A DNA stretch of 64,000 nt from an uncultured Albidovulum sp. Its GTDB lineage: Bacteria; Pseudomonadota; Alphaproteobacteria; Rhodobacterales; Rhodobacteraceae. The first letter of the stretch is position 1. The number at the start of each line of letters is the position of its first letter. The position numbers and the translations under genes are program-made. The notes beneath the pieces were generated by a model. The model was not told the origin of the DNA. It was given only the letters and a program-made list of their open reading frames with translations, and searched no databases. The stretch is from assembly GCA_913064775.1 (NCBI GenBank), contig CAJYAD010000021.1:1-64000 (forward strand), read 5' to 3'. Positions 52,658-61,108 of this stretch are shown one piece after another.

Positions 52658-54618
52658 TCCGCCGCCATCCGTTGCTTGCCCGGAACCACCGCCGCATCGG
52701 TGATCGTCAGTGTGGCCTTGATCGCGCCCTTGCGGCCGTCCTCATAGGTCACCTCGGTTTCGGTGTAGATGCTGGCCACCCCGCCATAGAGCGCCTCGAT
52801 CAGCTCGGCGAACTTCTCGGCGATGGTGTTGCGGCGCACCTTGCGGGTGCGGGTCAATTCGCCGTCGTCGGCGTCCAACTCCTTGTGCAGAACCAGAAAG
52901 CGGTGGACCTGACAGCCCGACAGCATCGGATCCTCGGCGACCGAGCGGTTCACCGCCTCGACATGGCTCTTGATCGTCTCGATCACCTGCGGATGCTGGC
53001 TGAGTTCCTGGTAAGAGCTGTAGGAGATGTTGCTGCGCTCGGCCCAGTTGCCCACCGCCGTCAGGTCGATGTTGATGAAGGCGGTGCACATTTCGCGGGC
53101 CGCGCCGAAGACCACGGCCTCCAGGATGTTGGGATAGAATTTCAGCTTGTTCTCGATGTATTTGGGCGCGAACAGCCGGCCATCGGCCATTTTTCCGACA
53201 TCCTTGGCCCGGTCGATGATCCGCAGATGGCCGGTGTCTTCCTCGATGAAACCGGCGTCACCGGTAGCGACCCAACCCTCGGCATCCTTGGTCGAGGCGG
53301 TGCTTTCGGGATTGTTGAAATATTTCACGAACGTGCCGGGCGAGCGGTAGTAGACCTCGCCGCTGTCGGCGATCCGCAGTTCGACCCCGGGCGAGGGCAC
53401 GCCGACGGTATCCGAGCGCACCTGACCGTCGGGCTGCTGGGTGATGAAGACGCTGGCCTCGGTCTGGCCATACAGCTGCTTGAGGTTGATCCCGAGCGAT
53501 CGGTAGAAATCGAAGATCTCCGGCCCGATCGCCTCGCCCGCGGTATAGGCCACGCGCACCCGGGTCAGGCCCAGCGTGTTCTTCAGCGGGCCATAGATCA
53601 GCCGGTTCCCAAGGCCATAGCGCAGCCGGTCCAGCGCGCTGACCGGCTTGCCATCCAGAATCGCCGGGCCGATGCGACGGGCTAGCGCCATGTAATGATC
53701 GAACAGGCGCTTCTTCAGGCGGCTTGCGTCCTCCATCCGGATCATGACGTTGGTCAGCATGGTCTCGAAGATGCGCGGCGGGGCGAAGAAATAGGTTGGC
53801 CCGATCTCTCGCAGGTCGGTCATCATCGTCTCGGGGCTTTCGGGGCAGTTGACGCAAAAGCCCGTCCACGTCGCCTGCCCGATCGAGAAGATGAAATCAC
53901 CCACCCAGGCCATCGGCAGATAGGCCAGCACCTCATCCCCCGCCCTCAGATGATCGAATTCGGACGAGGCGCGCGAGGTCGCGATGATGTTGCGGTTCGA
54001 CAGCACCACCCCCTTGGGCTTGCCCGTCGTCCCCGAGGTGTACAGCATCACGCAGGTGCTGTCGTAGGTCAGCTCATTGATACGCGCCTCAAGCTCGGCC
54101 TCGAACCGGTGGTGCCCGGCGCGACCCTCGGCAACGACATCCTCCAGCGCGTTCATGTGGGAATGGTCGTATTTCCGCATCCCGCGCTTGTCGAGATAGA
54201 CCACCTGCTCGATATGCTTGATCGCGTCCTGCACCTCGATGACCTTGTCGACCTGCTCCTGATCGCCGCAGACGACAAAGCGGGCGCCGCAATGGTCCAG
54301 CACATAGGCCATCTCGTCGCCGGTGGCCTCCTGGTACAGCGGCACCGGCACGGCGCCGCACATCTGCGCCGCCATCATCGACCAGTACAGCGCCGGGCGG
54401 TTGCGGCCGATCACCGCGACGTGATCGCCGCGGGCCATCCCCAGCGCCAGAAAGCCCATCGCCATCGCCCGGATCTGAACCTCGGCCTCGGCCCAGGTCC
54501 AGCTTTGCCAGATGCCGAATTCCTTCTCGCGGTAGGCCGCAAGGGTCGGGTACTTGCGGGCATTGCGGGCAAGCAGCGCGGGGATCGACGGACAATCCCC
54601 GCCGGCATTCATGGACAC
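52654..54618 (-). CDS. Long-chain-type AMP-forming acyl-CoA ligase
   Basis: The 654-residue adenylate-forming enzyme has the intact P-loop VMLYTSGTTGKPKGVVLSNRN, RVAYTAGEAIGPEIFDFYRSLGINLKQLYGQTEASVF and GWVATGDAGFIEEDTGHLRIIDRAKDVGKMADGRLFAPKYIENKLKFYP, as in long-chain acyl-CoA synthetases (FadD/FACL). It probably converts the acid imported by the Liv-type transporter to its CoA thioester. Possible starts are TTG 54621, GTG 54618 and ATG 54612; GTG is chosen from the GGAGGAGGAA site spacing. It is the first gene of the leftward operon and diverges from a two-component system. Confidence 0.9.
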   Translation of the reverse strand: MSMNAGGDCPSIPALLARNARKYPTLAAYREKEFGIWQSWTWAEAEVQIRAMAMGFLALGMARGDHVAVIGRNRPALYWSMMAAQMCGAVPVPLYQEATGDEMAYVLDHCGARFVVCGDQEQVDKVIEVQDAIKHIEQVVYLDKRGMRKYDHSHMNALEDVVAEGRAGHHRFEAELEARINELTYDSTCVMLYTSGTTGKPKGVVLSNRNIIATSRASSEFDHLRAGDEVLAYLPMAWVGDFIFSIGQATWTGFCVNCPESPETMMTDLREIGPTYFFAPPRIFETMLTNVMIRMEDASRLKKRLFDHYMALARRIGPAILDGKPVSALDRLRYGLGNRLIYGPLKNTLGLTRVRVAYTAGEAIGPEIFDFYRSLGINLKQLYGQTEASVFITQQPDGQVRSDTVGVPSPGVELRIADSGEVYYRSPGTFVKYFNNPESTASTKDAEGWVATGDAGFIEEDTGHLRIIDRAKDVGKMADGRLFAPKYIENKLKFYPNILEAVVFGAAREMCTAFINIDLTAVGNWAERSNISYSSYQELSQHPQVIETIKSHVEAVNRSVAEDPMLSGCQVHRFLVLHKELDADDGELTRTRKVRRNTIAEKFAELIEALYGGVASIYTETEVTYEDGRKGAIKATLTITDAAVVPGKQRMAAE

Positions 54619-54743
54619 CAAGGCCGTTCCTCCTCCCAGAGCCGGCGGCTGCCGGTCTCGCGGGGCAGGGCACGTCTGCGCGCACCTTCACCACCCCGTG
54701 AAAAACCGTGAGGCCGAAGTCTTGCGCGAGTTTTTCCCAAACC

Positions 54744-54756
54744 TTACGAATTGTAA
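54744..54756. promoter_or_regulatory. Palindrome in the ligase/histidine-kinase divergent region
   Basis: TTACGAATTGTAA is an inverted repeat (TTAC-N5-GTAA) in the 203-nt region between the acyl-CoA ligase and the histidine kinase gene. It could be an operator for either transcript. Protein unknown. Confidence 0.4.
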
Positions 54757-54821
54757 CAGCCAACGATTGCCCCTTGGCCCGAGGGCGGGCACCCTGCTAG
54801 CCGGAAAGGCAGGAGGAGCGG

Positions 54822-56777
54822 ATGTCCAAGACCGGCGCCGAGATGACGGCCAAGCTGACGCAGGCGGGGCTCAACCTGATCCAGCAGGCACTGTCGATCT
54901 TCGACAGCGACCTTCGGCTTGCCGTCTCGAACCGTGCCTACAAGGAAATGTTCAGCCTGCCCGAATGGCTGTGCACCCCCGGCGCCAGTTTCAAGGAAAC
55001 CATCCGCTATCTGGTGCAGCGCGGCGAATACGGCCCCGTCGACGACGAGGAAGAGGCCGTGCGCGCCCGCGTTGACACCGCCCGCGCCTTCGTGCCGCAT
55101 TACCTGGAACGTACCCGCGCGAATGGCCGCACGATCTCGGTCGAGGGCGCGCCGCTGCCTCAGGGCGGCTGGGTCACGGTCTATACCGACATCACCGAGA
55201 TCAAGCATCAAGAGGCCCTGCTGCGCGCCCGCTCGGCCGAGCTGTCGGACCAGTTGCTGACCCATGCCGAACGGCTGGGCCATGCCAACCGCGCGCTTGC
55301 CGCGACCAATACCGCGCTGGAAGAGGCCAAGCGCGAGCTGACCGAGACAGAGGCCCGCATCCGCCTGACCGCCGAGATGACCCCGGCCCATATCGCCCAT
55401 ATGGATCTGGACCTGCGCTACACCTATTCCAACCGCCGCCTGGCGACGGTGCTGCCGGGGCGCCCGGCCAGCATCATCGGCCTGACCGGGCGCGAGGTTC
55501 TGGGCGACGAGGCCTTCACCCGGATCGCGCCCAGCCTGCAGCGCGCCCTGGCGGGCGAGTCCAGTGTCTTCGAATTCACCGACGGCGCCAGCGGCCGGCG
55601 CATCCGCGTGGCCTTCACCCCCGACCGGATCCCCGACCGGACGGGCGCGGGGCCGATCAACGGGGTCTATATCCTGTCGACCGACGTGACCGAAGAGACC
55701 CAGGCCCGCGCCGCGCTGATCCAGACCCGCAAGCGCGAGCTGGCGGCGCAGCTGACCTCGGGGCTGGCGCATGATTTCGCCAATCTGCTGACGGTGATTC
55801 TGGGGTTGCAGGCGCGGCTGGCCCGCCTCGACATGCCCGGCGACGGGGCCGAGCTGGTCGCCGCGACCCGGGCGGCGGCGCGACGCGGCGGGCTGCTGCT
55901 GGACCGGATCGCGGGGATCTCGGGGCGGCGCGAATTGCGCCTTGTGGCCACCGACCTGCCCGACTTCCTGCGTGATCTGCGGGTGCTGGCCACCCCCACC
56001 CTGCCCGAGAATGTCACCCTGCGCATCACCGCCGAGGGGCTGGAATCGCCGGTGCTGGTCGATCAGGGCACACTGCAGGACGCGCTGGTGAACCTGATCC
56101 TTAACGCCCGCGACGCGATCAGCGCGGCTGGCGGCCGGATCGACCTGCGCGCCCGGCCCGTGCGCGATACCTGGATCGAGATCACCACCGCCGACACCGG
56201 CCCCGGCTTCACCCCCGAGGCGCTGACACATGCGCTGGATCCGTTCTTCACCACCAAGGGGGCGGAAGGCTCGGGCCTGGGGCTGTCGATGGTCTATGAT
56301 CAGGCCAAGCTGGCCGGCGGCGAGGTGCGGCTGGCGAACCGGCCCGAGGGCGGCGCCCGGATCACCCTGCGCCTGCCGCTGCGGCTGGCCGCCGACGCCC
56401 CCGCCAGTGCCGCGCCCGGCCTCGTGCTGCTGGTCGAGGACCGAGAGGAGATCCGCACCTCGGTGCGCGAGATGCTGCGCGACATGGGCCATGCGGTGAT
56501 CGAGGCCGGCAGCGTCGATGAGGCCCTGACCATCGCCGACCTGCCCGAGATCGCGCTGATCCTGTGCGACATCGGCCTGCCCGGCCCGCGCAACGGCGTC
56601 GACCTGATGGAGGCGCTGGCGGCGCGCGACGCCCGGGTGCGGCGCCTGTTGATGACCTCGCTGCCCGCCGCCGATCCGCAGCGCCGCCGCGCCGCCGCGC
56701 TGGGGGTGGCGGTGCTGGCCAAGCCCTTCGACGCCGCCCAGCTTTCCGCCTTCCTTTCCGCCGAGGCCGCCGCATGA
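54822..56777 (+). CDS. Hybrid PAS-domain histidine kinase with C-terminal receiver
   Basis: The 651-residue protein has no membrane segment. A first PAS domain (about 10-130, LIQQALSIFDSDLRLAVSNRAYKEMF) is followed by a coiled coil (135-180), a second PAS domain (185-295) and a histidine kinase core: phospho-acceptor His317 in LTSGLAHDFANLLTVILG, N-box LILNARDAISAAGG, G1 DTGPGF, G2 GSGLGLSMV. It ends with a receiver domain (530-648) bearing Asp583 in LCDIGLPG. It should sense a soluble cytoplasmic signal. AGGAGGAGCGG precedes the ATG, and the stop overlaps the response regulator start. Confidence 0.92.
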   Translation: MSKTGAEMTAKLTQAGLNLIQQALSIFDSDLRLAVSNRAYKEMFSLPEWLCTPGASFKETIRYLVQRGEYGPVDDEEEAVRARVDTARAFVPHYLERTRANGRTISVEGAPLPQGGWVTVYTDITEIKHQEALLRARSAELSDQLLTHAERLGHANRALAATNTALEEAKRELTETEARIRLTAEMTPAHIAHMDLDLRYTYSNRRLATVLPGRPASIIGLTGREVLGDEAFTRIAPSLQRALAGESSVFEFTDGASGRRIRVAFTPDRIPDRTGAGPINGVYILSTDVTEETQARAALIQTRKRELAAQLTSGLAHDFANLLTVILGLQARLARLDMPGDGAELVAATRAAARRGGLLLDRIAGISGRRELRLVATDLPDFLRDLRVLATPTLPENVTLRITAEGLESPVLVDQGTLQDALVNLILNARDAISAAGGRIDLRARPVRDTWIEITTADTGPGFTPEALTHALDPFFTTKGAEGSGLGLSMVYDQAKLAGGEVRLANRPEGGARITLRLPLRLAADAPASAAPGLVLLVEDREEIRTSVREMLRDMGHAVIEAGSVDEALTIADLPEIALILCDIGLPGPRNGVDLMEALAARDARVRRLLMTSLPAADPQRRRAAALGVAVLAKPFDAAQLSAFLSAEAAA

Positions 56778-57484
56778 GTGATCTGCCCCCCCATGTCGCC
56801 ATCCTCGACGATGAGCCCGAGATCCGGCGCATGCTGTCCGACGCCCTGACCGAGGCCGGCTTTCGCACCACCAGCTACGCCCGCGCGACCGAGTTCGAGG
56901 CCGCGCTGAAGCGGTCCTCGCCCGATGTCTGCCTGGTTGATCTGGGTCTGCCCGACCGCGACGGGCTGGCGCTGGTGCACCGGCTGGCGCTGGAATCGGG
57001 CGCGGCGATCATCATCATCTCGGGGCGTGCGCAGGTGCAGGACCGGGTGACCGGACTGGAGCTGGGCGCCGACGATTACATCATCAAGCCCTTCGACCCG
57101 GCCGAGGTGGTCGCCCGCGTCCGCGCCCGCCTGCGCAAGCCCCGCGCCGAGGCCGAGCGCAGCCCGCATCTGGCCCGCTTCAACGGCTGGTCCGCGCATT
57201 TCGACCGCTACCTGCTGATCGGCCCCGACGGCGCCGAGGTGCCCTTCAGCCATGCCGAGGGTGAGGTTCTGCGGCTGTTCCTCGAGGCGCCCAAGCGGCT
57301 GATTTCCCGCGCCCAGATGCAGGAAACTTTGGGCGGCGCGGCGGGCGACAGCTTTGACCGGGCGATGGATGTGCGGATCTCGCGGCTGCGCACCAAGCTG
57401 GGGGAGGACCCGAAAAATCCCCGCCTTATCAAGACGATCTACGGCGCGGGCTATATCTTTCTGGGCGATGTCGCCTGGGGCTGA
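56774..57484 (+). CDS. OmpR-type DNA-binding response regulator
   Basis: The 236-residue protein has a receiver domain (phospho-acceptor Asp56 in CLVDLGLPD, signalling Lys in DYIIKPFDP) and an OmpR/PhoB winged-helix C-terminal domain (GAEVPFSHAEGEVLRLFLEAPKRLISRAQMQETLGG...SFDRAMDVRISRLRTKLGEDPKNPRLIKTIYGAGYIF). The ATG overlaps the kinase stop by four bases, so the pair is co-expressed. Because the operon diverges from the ligase-transporter operon, it is the best candidate for its regulator; this is inference. Confidence 0.93.
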   Translation: MSDLPPHVAILDDEPEIRRMLSDALTEAGFRTTSYARATEFEAALKRSSPDVCLVDLGLPDRDGLALVHRLALESGAAIIIISGRAQVQDRVTGLELGADDYIIKPFDPAEVVARVRARLRKPRAEAERSPHLARFNGWSAHFDRYLLIGPDGAEVPFSHAEGEVLRLFLEAPKRLISRAQMQETLGGAAGDSFDRAMDVRISRLRTKLGEDPKNPRLIKTIYGAGYIFLGDVAWG

Positions 57485-57502
57485 CCCGGGCGCGCTGCGC
57501 GT

Positions 57503-57721
57503 TCAGGGCGCCTTTGATCCCGCCTCTGATCCCACCCGCCGCGCCGCCGTCAGCGCCTGGCTTAGCGCCCGGCGATCACCGATGTGATTGGCCAGCAGCA
57601 GGATGAGGCGTGCGTTCAGCGCGTCGCTTTCCGCCTTCGACAGACCGTCATGGGCGGCCAGCAATTCCTCATAGAACCCGTCGGGATCGGGCAGGTTCGG
57701 TGTCGTGATCAGCTCTGCCAT
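57503..57721 (-). CDS. DUF2783 family small protein
   Basis: The 72-residue protein (MAELITTPNLPDPDGFYEELLAAHDGLSKAESDALNARLILLLANHIGDRRALSQALTAARR) fits DUF2783, small helical proteins found beside FAD-dependent aromatic monooxygenases. The LNARLILLLANHIGD core is conserved. It starts 2 nt after the monooxygenase stop, so the two are co-transcribed, and it may be a partner or stability factor; that role is unproven. Confidence 0.82.
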   Translation of the reverse strand: MAELITTPNLPDPDGFYEELLAAHDGLSKAESDALNARLILLLANHIGDRRALSQALTAARRVGSEAGSKAP

Positions 57722-57723
57722 GT

Positions 57724-59337
57724 CTACTCCCCTCCGGTCGCGCGCCGCAGCGCCGCCTGCACCGCCGTTTGCTCGAAACCCGCCCAACGCGCGGCCACGA
57801 TCTGATCGGGACGGATCAGATAGACCCCCTGCCCCGCCCCGCCCAGATAGCGGGCGGCCAGCGCCCCGGTGGCGTCGTCGGCGGTGCGCAACGCCAGCCG
57901 CCGGGCGGCGATCGGGCCGGCCTCGATCCGCTCGGGCGCCTCGGCGTCGATGGTCAGCAGCACGAAATCATTGCCCAGCCGGTCCAGCAGGAAGCCCGCG
58001 CCCAGCGGCGCATCGGCGCAGGGCGCGCCGGGGCGGGTCCGGGCCGGGGCGCCGGGCAACGCGTCCGGGCCGTTCAGCGCCGAGGCGTCATGGATGCAAG
58101 GCACTGACAGCCGGCCTGAATTGACCAGTGGCCGGGCAAATTCATGCGCCTCCGACAGATCCAGCACCGCATCGCGGAAGAGCCGGCTGACCTCGGTCTT
58201 GGGGGTGATGAAATCGGTCGAGCGGGTGGAGTTGAGGATATTCTCCTCGGCCCCCTGCACGCGCTCGGCATCATAGCTGTCCAGCAGGCTTTCGGGCGCC
58301 TTGCCCTCGGCCACCAGCGCCAGTTTCCAGCACAGGTTGTCGACGTCCTGCAGCCCGGAATTCGCCCCGCGCGCCCCGAAGGGCGAGACCTGATGCGCCG
58401 AATCGCCGGCGAAGATCACCCGGCCATGGCGGAACTTCTCCATCCGGCGGCACTGGAAGGTGTAGACCGAGACCCATTCCAGCTCAAACTTGACCTCGTC
58501 TCCCAGCATTTCGCGCAGGCGGGGGATGACGTTTTCGGGCTTCACCGCCGCCTCGCGGTCGATGTTCCAGCCCAGTTGCAGGTCGATCCGCCAGACGCCG
58601 TCGGGCTGTTTGTGCAACAGCGCCGACTGGCCGCGGTTGAAGGGCGGATCGAACCAGAACCAGCGCTCGGTCGGGAAATCGCCGTCCATCACCACGTCGG
58701 CGATCAGGAAGTTGTCCTCAAACACCCGGCCGACGAAATCTAGGCCCATCATCTTGCGAACCGGCGATCCCGCCCCGTCGCAGGCGATCACCCAATCGGC
58801 CTGCAGGCGGTAGGACCCCTGGGGGGTTTCAACCTCCAACTCCATACCGAATTCCTGTTCGGTAACCGAGGCCACGCGATTGCCGCCGCGCAGCTCGACC
58901 GGGGCGCCCTTGGCCTGCAATTCGAACAAGCGTTCGCAAAGCAGGTTCTCGAAATGATACTGCTGCAGGTTGATGAAGGCCGGACGGCGGTGGCCAGCTT
59001 CGGGCAGAAGGTTGAAATCATAGACCTGACGGTCGCCGAAGAAGACCTTGCCCAGGTTCCACAGCACCCCCTTGTCGACCATCCGCTGCCCGGCGCCCAG
59101 CCGGTCAAGGATTTCCAGTGGCCGCTTGGCAAAGCAGATCGCCCGGCTGCCCCAGCTGACCCGGTCGTTTTCGTCCAGAACGACGACCTCGATGCCCTGT
59201 GTTGCCAGATCGATCGCCGCCGCCAGACCCACCGGCCCCGCCCCGACGATCACCACGCGGTGCCGGGCCGGCGTGGCCGCGTCCTGATCGGGGCTGCGGC
59301 TGTAGGGATACAGAGCTGTCTCGAATATGCGGCCCAT
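57724..59337 (-). CDS. FAD-dependent aromatic-ring monooxygenase-like oxidoreductase
   Basis: The 537-residue protein has the N-terminal FAD motif RVVIVGAGPVGLAAAIDLATQGIEVVVLDENDRV, the DG motif VIACDGAGSPVRKMMGLDFVG and the GD motif RVIFAGDSAHQVSPFGARGANSGLQDVDNLCWKLALV of class A flavoprotein hydroxylases, with a C-terminal thioredoxin-like region. It resembles MhpA-type and phenol hydroxylases, so it probably hydroxylates an aromatic acid; the substrate is unknown. The ATG at 59335-59337 follows GCAAGAGGACC. A palindrome lies about 50 nt upstream. DUF2783 follows directly. Confidence 0.88.
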   Translation of the reverse strand: MGRIFETALYPYSRSPDQDAATPARHRVVIVGAGPVGLAAAIDLATQGIEVVVLDENDRVSWGSRAICFAKRPLEILDRLGAGQRMVDKGVLWNLGKVFFGDRQVYDFNLLPEAGHRRPAFINLQQYHFENLLCERLFELQAKGAPVELRGGNRVASVTEQEFGMELEVETPQGSYRLQADWVIACDGAGSPVRKMMGLDFVGRVFEDNFLIADVVMDGDFPTERWFWFDPPFNRGQSALLHKQPDGVWRIDLQLGWNIDREAAVKPENVIPRLREMLGDEVKFELEWVSVYTFQCRRMEKFRHGRVIFAGDSAHQVSPFGARGANSGLQDVDNLCWKLALVAEGKAPESLLDSYDAERVQGAEENILNSTRSTDFITPKTEVSRLFRDAVLDLSEAHEFARPLVNSGRLSVPCIHDASALNGPDALPGAPARTRPGAPCADAPLGAGFLLDRLGNDFVLLTIDAEAPERIEAGPIAARRLALRTADDATGALAARYLGGAGQGVYLIRPDQIVAARWAGFEQTAVQAALRRATGGE

Positions 59338-59388
59338 CCGGTCCTCTTGCGGTCCGTCCCACCCGCTGGGGGCCGGGCGACGATAGAT

Positions 59389-59402
59389 GTTGCAGTTGCA
59401 AC
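59389..59402. promoter_or_regulatory. Palindromic operator candidate upstream of the monooxygenase
   Basis: GTTGCA-GT-TGCAAC is a perfect inverted repeat with a 2-nt centre, 52-65 nt before the monooxygenase start. The form fits MarR- or similar dimeric repressors. No such regulator gene is in the window. Confidence 0.5.
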
Positions 59403-59452
59403 GATCAAGAGGCCGCAAGTCACCCTCGCGCGATGCCCGGCGGCAATGGGGT

Positions 59453-60601
59453 TCAGCCGGCGCTATGGGCTGCTTCGAGAATCACGGTCAGGGCATCGCT
59501 GTCGAAAGTGACGGGGCTGGCCCGCATCGACGACGATGCCTGCGCCTGATGCGCGATCCGGCCGCGGGCCTCGGCGGCCACGCCAAGCCCGCCCAGTCCG
59601 GCCAGCCCCGCGCCCTGGGCCCAGGTGGCCAGCGCCGGAAAGGCAGCGTCGGGCGAAACCCCGAGGGGCCGGGCAAGCCAGCCCGCGACCTCATCCAGCC
59701 GCGCCTGCAACTGGCTGCCGGCCTCGGCGGCCCCCGACAGCGCCGACAGGACCGGGACCAGCAACGCACCGCAGATGGCGCCATGGGGGGCGCCGGTCTC
59801 GCCGCCGATCACCCCGGCCAGACCATGCACCGCGCCCAGCCCGGCATTGGCCAGCGCCAGCCCGCCGCTGAGCGAGACATAGGCCATGGCGTCGCGCGCC
59901 GCCGGATCCTCGGCCTCGTCCAGCCGCATCAGCGCGGGCAGCGCCAGCGGAATGGCCGCGCGGCACAGCGCGTCGGTCATGGGGTTGGCGCGGGTACACA
60001 GGTACGGCTCAATCACCTGGGTCAGCGCATCGAGACCCGAGGCCAGCGTCACCCCCCAGGGGCAGCCGTCGGTCAGCGCCGGATCGACCAGCGCCAGCCG
60101 CGGCAGCATCGCGGGATCGCGCAGGCTGACCTTGCGCCGCGCCTCGGGCACGCCGATCACCGCGTTCCGGGTCACCTCGGCGCCGGTCCCCGCAGTGGTG
60201 GGCAGCGCCACCATCGGCAGCGGCGGCACCGTCAGCGGCTGGCCCTGGCCGACCACCTCCAGATACTCCAGAATCTCGCCCGGCGCCGGGATCAATGCGG
60301 CCAGCGCCTTGGCCAAGTCGATCACCGCGCCGCCGCCCAGAGCCACGACAACCTCGGGTTCCGCCGCCCGGGCCTTGGCGAGTGCCGATTCAAGCGCGGG
60401 CAGGTCGGGCTCCCCCCTGCAGGCGATGCAGATGACATGCGGCAGGGCCTCGCGCAGCCACCCGGCACGGGCGGGATCGGCGCCATGCACCAGCAACACG
60501 CGGTGACCGAATGCCGAGATGCGCCCGGCCGCCTCGGCGGCACGGCCACGGCCGAACAGGATCTCTCCGGCACTGGCGAAGGAGAAGGGGGGGAGGGTCA
60601 T
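59453..60601 (-). CDS. Iron-containing alcohol dehydrogenase family protein
   Basis: The 382-residue protein belongs to the group III (iron-type) alcohol dehydrogenases, related to maleylacetate reductases. NAD-binding features VVVALGGGAVIDLAKALAALI and PTTAGTGAEVTRNAVIG are present, as is the late metal region AVHGLAGVIGGETGAPHGAICG with two His ligands. At the first metal site it reads GLDALTQVIEPY, where Gln replaces the usual His after Asp. The substrate is unknown; proximity to the monooxygenase suggests aromatic or ring-cleavage metabolism, though it follows ptsN by only 4 nt. Confidence 0.88.
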   Translation of the reverse strand: MTLPPFSFASAGEILFGRGRAAEAAGRISAFGHRVLLVHGADPARAGWLREALPHVICIACRGEPDLPALESALAKARAAEPEVVVALGGGAVIDLAKALAALIPAPGEILEYLEVVGQGQPLTVPPLPMVALPTTAGTGAEVTRNAVIGVPEARRKVSLRDPAMLPRLALVDPALTDGCPWGVTLASGLDALTQVIEPYLCTRANPMTDALCRAAIPLALPALMRLDEAEDPAARDAMAYVSLSGGLALANAGLGAVHGLAGVIGGETGAPHGAICGALLVPVLSALSGAAEAGSQLQARLDEVAGWLARPLGVSPDAAFPALATWAQGAGLAGLGGLGVAAEARGRIAHQAQASSSMRASPVTFDSDALTVILEAAHSAG

Positions 60602-60605
60602 CAAG

Positions 60606-61070
60606 TCAGGCGGCCTGACTGGCGCGGTCCTCGGTCAGCACAGCATAGAGCGTCGCGGCCTCATCATTCGCGCGCAGCTTGGCGCAGATGGCGGTGTCGC
60701 GCATGGTGCGCGACACCAAGGCCAGCGCCTTCAGATGGTCGACCCCGGAATCGCGCGGCGCGAACAGGCCAAAGACCAGATCCACCGGCTGCCGGTCAGC
60801 CGCGCCGAAATCGAGCGGCCGGTCGAGCCGCAGGAAGACGCCCACGATCCGATCCAGCCCGTCCAGCCGCGCATGCGGCAAGGCGATGCCGTTGCCGACG
60901 CCGGTAGGTCCCAGGCTTTCGCGGTCCTGCAACCCGTCCACGGCTTCGGCAGCCTCAAGACCATAGGCCTGGCCCGCGATGTCGCCGATTTCCTGGAACA
61001 GGCGCTTCTTGCTCGTCAGATGGCCGACGACCCGCACGGCGCCCGGCTTCAGAATGCTGGAAAGATCCAT
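60606..61070 (-). CDS. ptsN: Nitrogen-regulatory PTS EIIA protein PtsN
   Basis: PtsN is the terminal phospho-acceptor of the nitrogen phosphotransferase system, involved in carbon/nitrogen and potassium regulation. The 154-residue protein has the active-site His66 in GNGIALPHARLDGLDRIVGVFLRL and the typical EIIA start LSSILKPGAVRVVGHLTSKKRLFQEIGDIAG. It follows hpf by 38 nt. The rpoN-hpf-ptsN order is conserved across proteobacteria. Confidence 0.94.
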   Translation of the reverse strand: MDLSSILKPGAVRVVGHLTSKKRLFQEIGDIAGQAYGLEAAEAVDGLQDRESLGPTGVGNGIALPHARLDGLDRIVGVFLRLDRPLDFGAADRQPVDLVFGLFAPRDSGVDHLKALALVSRTMRDTAICAKLRANDEAATLYAVLTEDRASQAA

Positions 61071-61108
61071 GAACCTTCTTCTGTCCGGCGCCTTGCAGGG
61101 CGCTCAAC

